Below are positions 37,593 to 47,988 of a stretch of 60,249 nucleotides of DNA, piece by piece. A program made the translations under genes and the position numbers. Within the stretch, counting starts at the first letter, position 1. Every line of letters starts with the position of its first letter. Source of the DNA: Gammaproteobacteria bacterium (lineage in GTDB: Bacteria; Pseudomonadota; Gammaproteobacteria; Steroidobacterales; Steroidobacteraceae); contig JASHPX010000023.1 in the NCBI GenBank assembly GCA_030037905.1, forward strand, positions 1-60,249, in the 5' to 3' direction. The notes under the pieces are model-generated. The model saw nothing but the letters and a program-made list of their open reading frames with translations, did no database searches and was not told the origin of the DNA.

Positions 37593-39791
37593 ATGGATAA
37601 CCCCAGGGGTAAAGCGGTAAATTTGCTGCCGGAGGCGATGGGGGGGGCGAGCGTGCATACCAACGAGTGTTGGATTGGCGGGTCGATCCCGGCGCTGGCA
37701 CTGCTGGCACTGCTGACATTGCTGGCGGCAGGTTGCAATCCGCACCCCTCACCGGCAACGCGGCAGCAGGCTGCAACGAGCGCCCATCGATCTGCGGCAG
37801 GAACCGGCGCCCCGACGGTGGATGCCGAGCGCATCATCGATGCGAATCGGGAGCCCGGCAACTGGATGACCACCGGACGAACCTACGACGAGCAGAGATT
37901 CAGTCCACTGGATCAGATAAGCCAGGCAAATGTGGGGCACTTGGGGCTGGCCTGGCATTACGATCTGGATACCAACCGCGGTCAGGAAGCAACCCCCATC
38001 GTCGTGGACGGCGTGATGTACACGACAGAGGCGTGGAGCAAGGTCCTGGCGCTCGACGCCGGCACCGGCAAGCTGCTGTGGAAGTTCGATCCCATGGTCA
38101 AGCCGGAGCTCGGCCGCGCCGCCTGCTGTGATGTCGTCAACCGTGGTGTAGCGATCTGGAAGGGCAAGGTCTTCGTTGGCGCTCTGGACGGCCGTCTCAT
38201 CGCTCTGGATGCGAAGTCTGGCGCGCTCGTATGGTCCGCCCAGACCACCGATCCGTCGCAGCCATACACCATCACCGGCGCGCCGAGGGTCGTGAAGGGG
38301 AAGGTCATCATCGGTAACGGCGGCGCGGAGCGCAACGTACGAGGATACGTATCGGCTTACGACGCCGATAGCGGCAAGCTGGTCTGGCGCTTCTATATCG
38401 TTCCGACTGACCCCTCGAAACCCGACCACGCGGCGTCCGACGCGGCGCTGGCGAAGATCGCTGCCCCGACCTGGAGCCCGGGGTGGTGGCAGCACGCCTC
38501 TGGCGGTGGCGGACCGTGGGATGCCATCTCCTACGACCCTGATCTGGATCTGCTGTACATCGGCACGGGTAACGGTGCCCCACAGTCCCGCCAGGCACGC
38601 AGTCCGACGGGCGGCGCCAACTTGTTCCTCAACTCGATCATCGCATTGCGGCCGGATACCGGTGAGCTGGTCTGGTATTTCCAGGAGGTTCCAGGCGATA
38701 GCTGGGACTTCGACAGCACTCAGCAGATCATCCTCGCCACTCTGCAGATCGACGGCAGGATGCGCAAAGTTCTGATGCAGGCGCCGAAGGACGGCTTCTT
38801 TTACGTCCTGGATCGCGCGACAGGGCAATTCATCTCGGGCAAAGCCTTCGCAGCGGTCACCTGGGCGACCGGCCTCGACCAACACGGCGAGCCGCTGGTG
38901 AATCCAGACGCCTGGTATTTGCAGGCGCCGTTCGTGGGGATTCCCGGGCCGCCCGGAGCTCACAACTGGTATCCGATGTCCTTCGATCCCATGACAGGGT
39001 TGGTCTATATCCCTACGCAGAACACCCCTTGGCTGTTTTCACCGCCGACCAGGGGCCGCGGCCCGGCGAATGGCGGCACGCGACGCACACCCGCAGCGGC
39101 TCGAGCGCCGCCAGCCCTGGCGGACTGGTCCGGCTCCCTGGTCGCCTGGGATCCGGTGCAGCAGCGGGCTGCCTGGCGCGTGAGCCTGCCCGGGGCAGCC
39201 GATGGTGGGACGCTCTCCACCGCAGGGGGCCTGGTATTCGAGAGCGATGTGGATGGCATCTTCCATGCCTACGCCGCGGATAGTGGCAAACAGCTTTGGT
39301 CGAGCGACCTGCAGTCCGACGCCATGGCAGGACCGATGAGCTATACGGTCGGTGGTCAGCAGTACATAGCGGTGTCCGTGGGCCTCGGCGGCGCCAGCGG
39401 TCTGATGTCGGGTAACGAGTTGTTCAAATCGGGAATCAAGCGAAATATCAGCCGCATCGTCGCCTTCAGGCTGGGCGGCACGGATGCTCTGCCACCCGCT
39501 CCCGCTCTGCCGGCTCCCCCGGTCCCGCCGCCGCTGACGGCAGATTCCGCCACGGTCGCCGAGGGAGCGGGTCTGTTCGCGCGCGACTGCTCTTCCTGTC
39601 ACGGCGCGCAGGCCATCGGGGGAATTCTGCCCGACCTCAGGCACACCCCCTACCTCTCCGGGAGTAGCTGGTACGATGTCGTGCTGGGGGGTGCGCTGCG
39701 CGGACAGGGTATGATTCCCTTTGCCGATCAGCTGACACACCAACAAGCAGACGCAATCCGTGGCTATCTGATAGCTCGTGCTCACCAATAG
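37593..39791 (+). CDS. Quinohemoprotein alcohol dehydrogenase-like PQQ enzyme with C-terminal cytochrome c
   Basis: Vicinal cysteines RAACCDVVNRGVA; GDSWDFDSTQQIILATLQIDG; C-terminal CSSCH heme motif. Confidence 0.93.
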   Translation: MDNPRGKAVNLLPEAMGGASVHTNECWIGGSIPALALLALLTLLAAGCNPHPSPATRQQAATSAHRSAAGTGAPTVDAERIIDANREPGNWMTTGRTYDEQRFSPLDQISQANVGHLGLAWHYDLDTNRGQEATPIVVDGVMYTTEAWSKVLALDAGTGKLLWKFDPMVKPELGRAACCDVVNRGVAIWKGKVFVGALDGRLIALDAKSGALVWSAQTTDPSQPYTITGAPRVVKGKVIIGNGGAERNVRGYVSAYDADSGKLVWRFYIVPTDPSKPDHAASDAALAKIAAPTWSPGWWQHASGGGGPWDAISYDPDLDLLYIGTGNGAPQSRQARSPTGGANLFLNSIIALRPDTGELVWYFQEVPGDSWDFDSTQQIILATLQIDGRMRKVLMQAPKDGFFYVLDRATGQFISGKAFAAVTWATGLDQHGEPLVNPDAWYLQAPFVGIPGPPGAHNWYPMSFDPMTGLVYIPTQNTPWLFSPPTRGRGPANGGTRRTPAAARAPPALADWSGSLVAWDPVQQRAAWRVSLPGAADGGTLSTAGGLVFESDVDGIFHAYAADSGKQLWSSDLQSDAMAGPMSYTVGGQQYIAVSVGLGGASGLMSGNELFKSGIKRNISRIVAFRLGGTDALPPAPALPAPPVPPPLTADSATVAEGAGLFARDCSSCHGAQAIGGILPDLRHTPYLSGSSWYDVVLGGALRGQGMIPFADQLTHQQADAIRGYLIARAHQ

Positions 39792-39897
39792 ACTTCGGAT
39801 GATGGGTCACTCGCCGTCCGGCGGGCCGACGCCCCTGCCTCGATTGGCTGAACGCTCTAGAGTGCGCACGAGACACATGACAGGGGGGTGACAGGAT

Positions 39898-40878
39898 ATG
39901 TCGGCCGTGCTCGTGGTTCTGATCATCATCGCTGTGTTCGTGCTGCTCGTCGTGTCGGGATCATTCTTCACGATCGCGACTGCACATGCCGGTATCGTGC
40001 AACGCCTGGGTAAGTTCCACCGAGCTGCGCAACCGGGATTGAACTTCAAGCTGCCGTTCCTGGATGCGCTGGTGCGGCGGATCAGTCTGCAAGTACAACA
40101 GCTCGACGTGAAGGTCGAGACCAAGACCAAGGACAATGTCTTCGTGCAGATCCCGATCGCCGTCCAGTACCGGGTCGATCCGGACAAGGTCTACGACGCG
40201 TTCTACAAGCTTTCTGATCCGATCAAACAGATCGAGTCGTTCGTTTACAACGTGATCCTCGGGCACGTGCCGAAGTTGACGCTCGACGAGACCTTCGAGC
40301 AGCAGGCCCAGATAGCGATCGACGTCAAGAACAGCCTCGATGACTCCATGAAGGAATTCGGCTATTCGATCGTCAAGTCGCTGATCACCGATATCGTACC
40401 CGACGTCAAGGTCAAGGCCGCGATGAACGACATCAATGCCGCCGCCCGCGAGCGGGAAGCTACCGTGTCGCGAGGCGAAACCGAGAAGATCCTGCTCGTC
40501 AAGAAGGCTGAAGCCGAAGCCGAATCCAAGCGTCTGCAGGGAGAGGGTGTCGCCAATCAGCGTAAGGCGATCGTCGAGGGCCTGCGGGAGTCCGTGGAGA
40601 GATTTTCGGCATCCGTGGAAGGGGCGACCGCTCAGGATGCCATGACGATGGTGCTGCTTACGCAGTATTTCGACATGATGAGAGACGTCGCCGGGGGCAA
40701 CCGCAGCAATACGGTCATGATGCCGCACACGCCGAATGCACTCACGGATCTGTTTTCGCAATTCCGTGATGCGATCGTCGCTGGAAACGCCGTTCCGAGC
40801 GCCGCCGCTTCCAGGGCGACCGTCGGCGCAATCGAGCCCGATCGAGACGGCGCGCGATCGTCGTTTACCAATCCCTGA
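39898..40878 (+). CDS. SPFH/band 7 (stomatin/HIR-like) protein
   Basis: VQRLGKFHRAAQPGLNFKLPFLDALVRRISLQVQQLDVKVETKTKDNVFVQIPIAVQYRV. Confidence 0.93.
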   Translation: MSAVLVVLIIIAVFVLLVVSGSFFTIATAHAGIVQRLGKFHRAAQPGLNFKLPFLDALVRRISLQVQQLDVKVETKTKDNVFVQIPIAVQYRVDPDKVYDAFYKLSDPIKQIESFVYNVILGHVPKLTLDETFEQQAQIAIDVKNSLDDSMKEFGYSIVKSLITDIVPDVKVKAAMNDINAAAREREATVSRGETEKILLVKKAEAEAESKRLQGEGVANQRKAIVEGLRESVERFSASVEGATAQDAMTMVLLTQYFDMMRDVAGGNRSNTVMMPHTPNALTDLFSQFRDAIVAGNAVPSAAASRATVGAIEPDRDGARSSFTNP

Positions 40879-40912
40879 CCGACTTAAGTCGCGACGTTCC
40901 AGGCGCTCCGGC

Positions 40913-42538
40913 GTGCAATTCGAGGGGGACTACGACTACATCATCGCCGGGGCTGGAACGGCCGGATGCGTGCTGGCGAATCGTCTCTCGGCCGATCCTC
41001 GCAGCCGCGTGCTGCTGCTCGAGGCGGGCGGGCGGGACAACTGGATCTGGTTTCACATTCCCGTGGGCTATCTCTTTGCGATCGGTAATCCCCGGTCGGA
41101 CTGGATGTTCCGCACCGAAAATGAGCCGAGGCTGCACGGCCGAGCGCTGGCCTATCCACGTGGCAAGGTCGTCGGGGGCTCTTCGGCGATCAATGCGATG
41201 ATCTGCATGCGCGGCCAGGCGGCGGATTATGACGGGTGGCGAGCGCTCGGGCTTCCCGGTTGGGGCTGGAGTGAGGTTCTGCCCGCCTTCAAACGCCTCG
41301 AAGATCACTTCATGGGGCAGAGCGAGCATCACGGTGTCGGTGGTGGTTGGCGCGTGGAAGCTCCCAGGGTACGGTGGCGTGTGCTCGACGCGGTACGCGA
41401 CGCTGCGGTAGAGCTTGGAGTTCCAGCCATCGATGATTTCAACTGCGGGGACAACGAGGGCGTGGGCTATTTCCACGTCAATCAAAGGCGCGGCCGCCGC
41501 TGGTCTGCAGCGAGAGGCTTTCTGAAGCCGGCTCTCGGCCGCGCCAACCTCCGAGTCGAGCTGCACACATTCGTCGAGAAGCTCATCATCGATGGCCGCC
41601 GGGCTCGCGGCGTGCAGTTCAGGCGTGGCGCGGACGTCTTCCAGGCGCACTCCCACGGGGAGGTCGTTCTGGCCGCCGGAAGCATCGGGTCTCCGCAGAT
41701 TCTGAGCCTGTCGGGGATCGGCAGACACGAGTGGTTGAGCGAGGCCGGCATTGCGACGGTGCTCGACCATCCAGGCGTGGGTGCCAACCTGCAGGATCAT
41801 CTGCAGCAGCGTGCGATCTACGCAGTAACGGGCATCAGGACCCTCAATGAGATCTATCATTCGCGAGTCCGTCGGCTGGGGATGGGAATCCAATACCTGA
41901 TTCGACGACGCGGTCCACTGACGATGGCCCCGTCGCAGCTGGGCATCTTCATGCGTTCCGACCCGGGACAGCCGCGGGCGAATCTGGAGTTTCACGTACA
42001 GCCTTTGTCACTCGATCAGTTTGGGGACGCACTGCATACCTTTCCCGCAATTACCGTCAGCGCCTGCAATCTCAGGCCGACTTCGCGCGGAACGGTGCGC
42101 CCCCGATCCTCCGAACCGCAGGCTCCGCCGTCGATTGCTCCGAACTATCTTTCTACTCCGCAAGACCGGAGGATAGCTGCGGATGCAATGCGGGCGACGC
42201 GGCGGCTGATGTCGCAGCCGGCGCTCGCGGCCTATGCGCCCGAGGAACAGCGGCCGGGCTCGGCGGTGGGCGATGACACCGACTCTCTGGTTGAAGCCGT
42301 CGGCAGAATCGGTACGACCATCTTCCATCCTGTGGGAACGGCAAGAATGGGCCCCTCTGACGATCGAGAGGCGGTGGTGGATAGCCGACTGCGGGTACGC
42401 GGCATCGAGCGACTGCGGGTGATCGATGCGTCGATCATGCCGACCATTACGTCGGGCAATACCAATACACCCACGGCGATGATCGCCGAGAAAGGCGCCG
42501 AAATGGTTCTCGCAGACGCCAGGCAAAGCACTGCGTGA
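40913..42538 (+). CDS. GMC-family oxidoreductase (choline dehydrogenase-like), GTG start
   Basis: DYDYIIAGAGTAGCVLANRLSADPRSRVLLLEAG...YPRGKVVGGSSAINAM...GTARMG. Confidence 0.93.
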   Translation: MQFEGDYDYIIAGAGTAGCVLANRLSADPRSRVLLLEAGGRDNWIWFHIPVGYLFAIGNPRSDWMFRTENEPRLHGRALAYPRGKVVGGSSAINAMICMRGQAADYDGWRALGLPGWGWSEVLPAFKRLEDHFMGQSEHHGVGGGWRVEAPRVRWRVLDAVRDAAVELGVPAIDDFNCGDNEGVGYFHVNQRRGRRWSAARGFLKPALGRANLRVELHTFVEKLIIDGRRARGVQFRRGADVFQAHSHGEVVLAAGSIGSPQILSLSGIGRHEWLSEAGIATVLDHPGVGANLQDHLQQRAIYAVTGIRTLNEIYHSRVRRLGMGIQYLIRRRGPLTMAPSQLGIFMRSDPGQPRANLEFHVQPLSLDQFGDALHTFPAITVSACNLRPTSRGTVRPRSSEPQAPPSIAPNYLSTPQDRRIAADAMRATRRLMSQPALAAYAPEEQRPGSAVGDDTDSLVEAVGRIGTTIFHPVGTARMGPSDDREAVVDSRLRVRGIERLRVIDASIMPTITSGNTNTPTAMIAEKGAEMVLADARQSTA

Positions 42539-42567
42539 GCAAAACGCTGCGCGATCATACGCGCGCA

Positions 42568-42804
42568 TCAAGCGGTGTCGATACCAGGATCAGCCTCAGC
42601 GGTCGGGATTTGAGCCCCTACCCTCGCCACCAGACAGGCGGGGCACAGGCAATCCACGCCGGAGCGCTCCTCGGGCATGGGCACAGAGTTCAGGATGGGC
42701 ACGGCGCTGCACCAGCAGCCGCCTCCAGATCCGGCAGCTTGCGCGCCGCAGCTGAAGCGTGAGCCACAGCATGGGCAGCTCTTCTGGCGGCTCATATCGG
42801 TCAT
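42568..42804 (-). CDS. Cysteine-rich CWC family protein
   Basis: CPCCGSRFSCGAQAAGSGGGCWCSAVPIL...CLCPACL. Confidence 0.8.
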   Translation of the reverse strand: MTDMSRQKSCPCCGSRFSCGAQAAGSGGGCWCSAVPILNSVPMPEERSGVDCLCPACLVARVGAQIPTAEADPGIDTA

Positions 42805-42920
42805 GAGGCTCCTCCTTCGCTCGCAGGCTGTAAGACGGTAGCAGGGGCCCGGGGGTGGCGTGCGCGCCTTCAAGATGCGCGTGACGCTGAATCAGCGCGC
42901 CGCGGTTCGATCTTACTCTG

Positions 42921-43322
42921 ATGTCCATGAGCGCCACCGTTCCACGCGAAGCAAGCCGAGCGCTCGCCTGCCCGGAGCGGCTGACCGTCAGCTTGACCGT
43001 CAACGGGCAACAGCGAGCGCTCATTCTGGATTCGCGCACCACGCTGCTCGATGCATTGCGCGACCATCTGCATCTGACGGGCTCCAAGAAGGGCTGCGGG
43101 TGCTGGCGGCAGCGGTGCGCGAACCGGTCACGACCATCTCAGTGTGACTACTGCACGCCCGGACAGATCCTGAGTGCAATCGCCTGCGTGCACGAAGGCA
43201 AGGCGAACGACGCAACCTCGATCCGCGAATACATGAGTGGCAATCTGTGCCGTTGCGGCGCTTATCCGCACATCGTGACGGCCACCGAGGCTGCCAGCAG
43301 GAAGATGGCCACGGAAGCCTGA
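42921..43322 (+). pseudogene. Xanthine dehydrogenase-type [2Fe-2S] subunit, first cluster region deleted
   Basis: TVNGQQRALILDSRTTLLDALRDHLHLTGSKKGC then jumps to QCDYCTPGQILSAIACVHEG...GNLCRCGAYPHI. Confidence 0.8.
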
Positions 43323-43339
43323 GCGCGGGAATTGCGCAC

Positions 43340-43930
43340 ATGCTGCCCTTTCATTACGTGCGTGCTCGGGATGCTGCGGATGCCGTCGCTTGCGCTGCGG
43401 GGCAGCCGCGCGGAGCCGCAACCAGCGCGGCGGTGCAGTTCCTCGCCGGCGGCACGCTGATGCTCGACCTCATGAAGCTCGGGGCAATGAGTCCGCAGAC
43501 GCTGGTGGATATCGAGGATTTGAGAGCCCGCCATGACTACACAGCGCTCGCGCTGCAATTATTTCCGCGAGGGCGGCGCGGCATGCAATAAACGGCAGCC
43601 CGGGTCCGGGTGCGCTGCCATCGGTGGAATCAACCGCGGGCACGCAATCCTCGGCGTCAGCGAGCGATGCATCAGCGCCTATCCAGGCGATTTCGCGCAG
43701 GCTCTGGTTGCCCTGGAGGCAAGCGTCGCGATCCTCGGGCCGGCCGGCGAACGCACCTTGCCCTTCGAGCAGTTGCACCTCGGCCCGGACAGGCCGCACA
43801 TCGAGACGGCGCTGCAGCCTGGCGAGCTGATCACGGAATTTCGCATCCCGGTCGGAGCCTGGACGCGGCGCTCCACTTACGTGAAGGTGCGCGATCGCGA
43901 TAGCTATCAGTTCGGATTGGCCACGGCCAC
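43340..43930 (+). pseudogene. Xanthine dehydrogenase-type FAD-binding subunit, internally deleted/frameshifted and 3'-truncated
   Basis: MLPFHYVRARDAADAV...AGGTLMLDLMKLGAMSPQTLVDIEDLR, then in another frame RCNYFREGGAACNKRQPGSGCAAIGGINRGHAILGVSERCISAYPGDFAQAL...GELITEF. Confidence 0.85.
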
Positions 43931-45417
43931 AATACACTCGAGCTGTTCACGACGATCGCTCGGTGGGACGGATCGCAGCTGACTGTCTGGGAATCGAGCC
44001 AGAACGTATGGGGATTGAAGAACGGCCTTGCTGCACAGCTCGGCATATCGGCCGAGAACGTCCGCGTGATTTCGCCGTATGCCGGTGGAGCATTTGGTTC
44101 CCGTGGCTCACTCACGCAGCGAACCGCGCTGATCGCTCTGGCGGCAAAACGCATCGGCCGACCGGTGAAACTGGTGGCGACGCGTGCCCAGGGATTCACG
44201 ATCGCCACTCATCGGGCCGAGACGCGTCATCACGTGCAGCTCGGGGCGACCCGCGAGGGCAGGTTGCTCGCCCTGCGGCATGCAGGCTGGGAGGTCAGCT
44301 CCCGTCCCGACGACTACTCGGTGTCGGGAACCGACTCCTCCACGCGCCTGTACGCCTGTCCCAATGTGGAGTCCCGTGTTCAGATCGTGCACGCGGATCG
44401 CAATACGCCCGGTTTCATGCGCGCACCCCCCGAGACTCCTTATCTATTCGCGCTCGAGTCGGCGATGGATGAGCTCGCCTATGCGCTGCATCTCGACCCG
44501 GTGCAGCTGCGCCTGCTGAACGACACGCCGCACGAGCCGATCAAGGGGCTGCCCTATACGAGCCGTCATCTGCGCGAGTGTTTCGAGACTGCCGCCGAGC
44601 GGTTCGGATGGGCGATGCGCAATCCGGCGCCACGATCCATGCGCGACGGCGAATGGCTGGTCGGATGGGGTACGGCGACGGCGCTGTATCCGACGCAGGT
44701 GGCAGCGGCGAGCGTGCGCGTGTGCCTGACCGCTGATGGAGTCGCCCGTGTCCAGACCGCCACGCACGAGATCGGGACCGGAGTGCGTACCGTCATGGCC
44801 ATCGTCACGGCGGAGCGGCTCGGGCTCGATCCCAGCCGGGTGCAAGTGCACAGGGAGCTGTCGAAGTATATGTGGAGAACGCACCCGCTGGCGCCGAGGC
44901 CGGCGCTGCGGCAGCCCTTTACAGGGGTAAGCCGGGTCTGGTCGGCGGCGCAGAGCTTCCCGATCGCGTGCAGTACGCCTTCGGGGCACATTTCGTCGAG
45001 GCGCGCGTACACGCGCGCACACGGGAGGTGCGCGTGCCACGCGCCGTGGGCGCATTCGCATTCGGGCGGATCGTCAGTCCCACCACCGCCAGGAGCCAGC
45101 TGATGGGGGGGCAGATCTGGGGCATCTCTGCCGCGTTGCTCGAGTCGAGCGAGCTCGATCGCCGCAGCGCACGCTACTACAACGACGATCTGGCGGAATA
45201 TCTGCTGCCCGTCAACGCCGACGTCATCGATGTGCAGACGATCATGCTGCCGGAGCTCGACATAGCCGTGAACCCACTCGGGATCAAGGGCGTTGGCGAG
45301 CTCGGAATCGTCGGCATGAACGCCGCGGTCGCCAATGCTGTGTTTCACGCCAGCGACGTGCGGGTGCGGAAGCTGCCGATCCGGGTGGAGCAGCTATTGG
45401 CCCTGCCGGTATGCTAG
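43931..45417 (+). pseudogene. Xanthine dehydrogenase-type molybdopterin large subunit, N-terminus lost and internal deletion/frameshift
   Basis: HNTLELFTTIARWDGSQLTVWESSQNVWGLKNGLA...; switches frame near 44870 to VYVENAPAGAEAG...YRGKPGLVGG...FGAHFVEARVHARTREVRVPRAVGAFAFGRI...VNPLGIKGVGELG. Confidence 0.85.
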
Positions 45418-45446
45418 ACTTTCCTGCCGAACGAGTGTACGCCGCA

Positions 45447-45463
45447 ACTTAAATCTTAAGTTG
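45447..45463. promoter_or_regulatory. AT-rich inverted repeat directly upstream of RBS of DUF6152 gene
   Basis: AACTTAA-ATC-TTAAGTT followed by GGAGG and ATG 45472. Confidence 0.4.
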
Positions 45464-45471
45464 GAGGCTCT

Positions 45472-45876
45472 ATGGAGCTGATAACTAGAATGAGGCGAAT
45501 CGGGGGGGCACCGGTCATCGCTTTGATACTGTTTGCCGGTGCAGGCGCAGCCTCGGCTCATCACGGCGTGGACGGGGAATTCAACCGGGGCAAGCCCGTC
45601 ACGATTACCGGGATGATCACACACGTGGATTGGATCAATCCGCACATCTATTTCACGATGTATGTGAAGGATGCCGGGGGAGAGCTCATCAAGTGGCAGT
45701 GTGAAACGATACCGACGGCGTTTGCTCGCAAGGCGGGCTTCAACGCAAGGAAGCTCATGGACGGAGGCGTGCCAGTGGCGGTCTCCGGCTATCAGGCCCG
45801 TATCGATCCACACTTCATGTGGGCTAGCAAACTGGTCTACAGCGACGGCCATTCGGTGAGCTTCGGGGATTTCTAG
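45472..45876 (+). CDS. DUF6152 family secreted protein
   Basis: AHHGVDGEFNRGKPVTITGMITHVDWINPHIYFTMYVKDAGGE. Confidence 0.85.
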   Translation: MELITRMRRIGGAPVIALILFAGAGAASAHHGVDGEFNRGKPVTITGMITHVDWINPHIYFTMYVKDAGGELIKWQCETIPTAFARKAGFNARKLMDGGVPVAVSGYQARIDPHFMWASKLVYSDGHSVSFGDF

Positions 45877-45937
45877 CGACATCGCTCCCGGCTGCTTCGG
45901 GTAGCTCGAGGCGAGCAACAGGGAGGAGGGCACGGCC

Positions 45938-46852
45938 ATGGCTTGGATGAGCTCGAGATTCATGCTGGTTGGCGCGCTGGTGCTGTTGCCGGTGGTGCCT
46001 AATATATCGGCTGCCCAAGGCGGCCGCGCCGCCGTGATCGAGATGCGGCAAAAGCAGGCGGCGCAGCTGGAAGCGCGGCCCACGCCACGAATGGCTGACG
46101 GGCATCCGGACCTGAACGGTAATTGGACATTCCAGGATGAGGTATGGTCCTTCGTCCATCCAAAAATCGATGCGAAGGGGGATATCTGCTTCGTCAACTG
46201 CAACCCGGCTCCTGCGCGGCCCGTCGCGACGACCACTGCCGCCGCGACGAGCACTGCCGCTGCCAAGGGCAATACCGGCGGTGCCGCGCCGCGCGCGAAT
46301 TTTCCCGACTACAAGGTGCAATACCAATCCGAGATAGAGTCGCTTCGCAAGAACATAGTGGCCGCGGATCCGGTGCTGCACCATTGCGCAAATCCAGGTC
46401 TGCCGCGCATCGGTCCTCCCTCCTACATCATGCAGACGGGCAAGATGATCGTTTTCCTATATGCGAGCGTGGACGGCAACTATTGGCGCGTAATCCCGCT
46501 GGGTACGCCATCCCATGACGAGGACGCGGATCCCAGTCCGCTGGGCGACTCCATTGGTAGATGGCAGGGCGATACCCTGGTCGTCGAATCGGTGAACTTC
46601 ACCCCTGAAACCTGGCTCACGGATTACGGCGCGTTTCACACGGCCGACTTGCGGGTCGTCGAGCGATTCACCCGCAGGGGTGACGCGATCGCCTACCAGG
46701 TGACGTCGTACGACCCTGCGGTTCTGGCCAAGCCGTGGACGCAAAATCACCTGCTCGTTCCAGAGCATGACAAGTTGCAGCCCTCCCCGGAGTGTATCGA
46801 GAAAGATATGTCGCAGATGGTCAATAACGCCTACCACGCCAATCCCCCCTGA
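45938..46852 (+). CDS. Hypothetical secreted protein of the DUF6152-associated type
   Basis: Signal peptide; MADGHPDLNGNW...DPVLHHCANPGLPRIGPP...GRWQGDTLVVESVNF. Confidence 0.75.
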   Translation: MAWMSSRFMLVGALVLLPVVPNISAAQGGRAAVIEMRQKQAAQLEARPTPRMADGHPDLNGNWTFQDEVWSFVHPKIDAKGDICFVNCNPAPARPVATTTAAATSTAAAKGNTGGAAPRANFPDYKVQYQSEIESLRKNIVAADPVLHHCANPGLPRIGPPSYIMQTGKMIVFLYASVDGNYWRVIPLGTPSHDEDADPSPLGDSIGRWQGDTLVVESVNFTPETWLTDYGAFHTADLRVVERFTRRGDAIAYQVTSYDPAVLAKPWTQNHLLVPEHDKLQPSPECIEKDMSQMVNNAYHANPP

Positions 46853-46882
46853 GGCTGTCGGGACTTAGTCGGGGCTCATTGA

Positions 46883-47380
46883 ATGGGGTTTCTGCAGTGG
46901 TTGGAGAATACGGACTTCTCGCAATTCATCGCATCGAGCACCTGGGCAAGCCTCGTGCTGTTGTGCCTGCACGCCATCGGTATGGGCGTGGTCGTAGGCA
47001 TTCTGTGGGTACTCGATCTGAGGGTGCTGGGATTCGCGAGGAGCCTGCCGTTTGCGGCGTTCAAGCCCCTCATGCGCCTCGCCTGGCTCGGATTCATCGT
47101 GAATGCGGCCTCGGGTATCCTGCTGTTCAGCGGAGCGGCTACGCGATTCATCATCAATACGGATTTTCAATTGAAAATGTTGCTGATGGCGCTCGCGGGG
47201 CTGTCGGTGCTGCTTCTGCAGCGCTCGCTCGCGGTGGCTGCGCGCAGCCCCGAGACATCCGATGTCCTGGTGGTACCGCCGGCGGCGAAGGTCGTTGCGG
47301 CATTCTCATTTCTCTTTTGGTTCGGAGTGATCCTGTTTGGCCGCCAGATTGCCTACACTCTGGCCAGGCCCGCGGCCTGA
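46883..47380 (+). CDS. DUF6644-like membrane protein
   Basis: Four hydrophobic segments; similar layout to next ORF. Confidence 0.65.
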   Translation: MGFLQWLENTDFSQFIASSTWASLVLLCLHAIGMGVVVGILWVLDLRVLGFARSLPFAAFKPLMRLAWLGFIVNAASGILLFSGAATRFIINTDFQLKMLLMALAGLSVLLLQRSLAVAARSPETSDVLVVPPAAKVVAAFSFLFWFGVILFGRQIAYTLARPAA

Positions 47381-47452
47381 GAAGCTCGACACCGGCATCG
47401 CCCCGGATTGCCGCGTAGCGCCCCGGCGTCGCGATGATCGCGTAGCTCAGCC

Positions 47453-47932
47453 ATGATATTTTTGAGCGTGACGAATTATCTGGGTGGCCTGGATCAGAGG
47501 GTCTGGTGGTTTTTCCGGGCGGCGTCCACGTTGCATTTCGTCGGACTATCGTTGCTCGTGGGCGCCGTGCTGGTGATGGATCTGCGCGCTCTCGGAGTCG
47601 TCAAGCACGGCAGCTACGCCGAGGTGGCGGGACTGACCTGGATCGCGGCTCTGGGCCTGCTGATCAATGTGATCAGTGGAGTCGTCATGCTTTCCAGCAA
47701 GCCCGAGCAGTATTGGGAGGCCTGGCCCTTCCGATACAAGATGCTGGTCATGCTGATCGCGATCGTGAACGCCGTTTGGTTTACCGCGGTCGGCCAGAGG
47801 AAGCTCGTGGCGCTGCCTGCCGCGGCCAGCGCACCCATTTCCGTGCGGGCGTCCGCCGTTTTGTCCCTGGTGGCATGGCTCATCGTGATTCTGCTCGGCA
47901 GGACGATATTTGAATTCGCTTCCAGCGGTTGA
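47453..47932 (+). CDS. DUF6644-like membrane protein (paralog-like partner)
   Basis: STLHFVGLSLLVGAVLVMDLRALGVV...NVISGVVMLSSKPEQYW. Confidence 0.65.
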   Translation: MIFLSVTNYLGGLDQRVWWFFRAASTLHFVGLSLLVGAVLVMDLRALGVVKHGSYAEVAGLTWIAALGLLINVISGVVMLSSKPEQYWEAWPFRYKMLVMLIAIVNAVWFTAVGQRKLVALPAAASAPISVRASAVLSLVAWLIVILLGRTIFEFASSG

Positions 47933-47988
47933 TCCCGGCAGTTGATCCGGGCAGTAGATCGCGGATGAGTCGGGCTGTCTGACGGACC

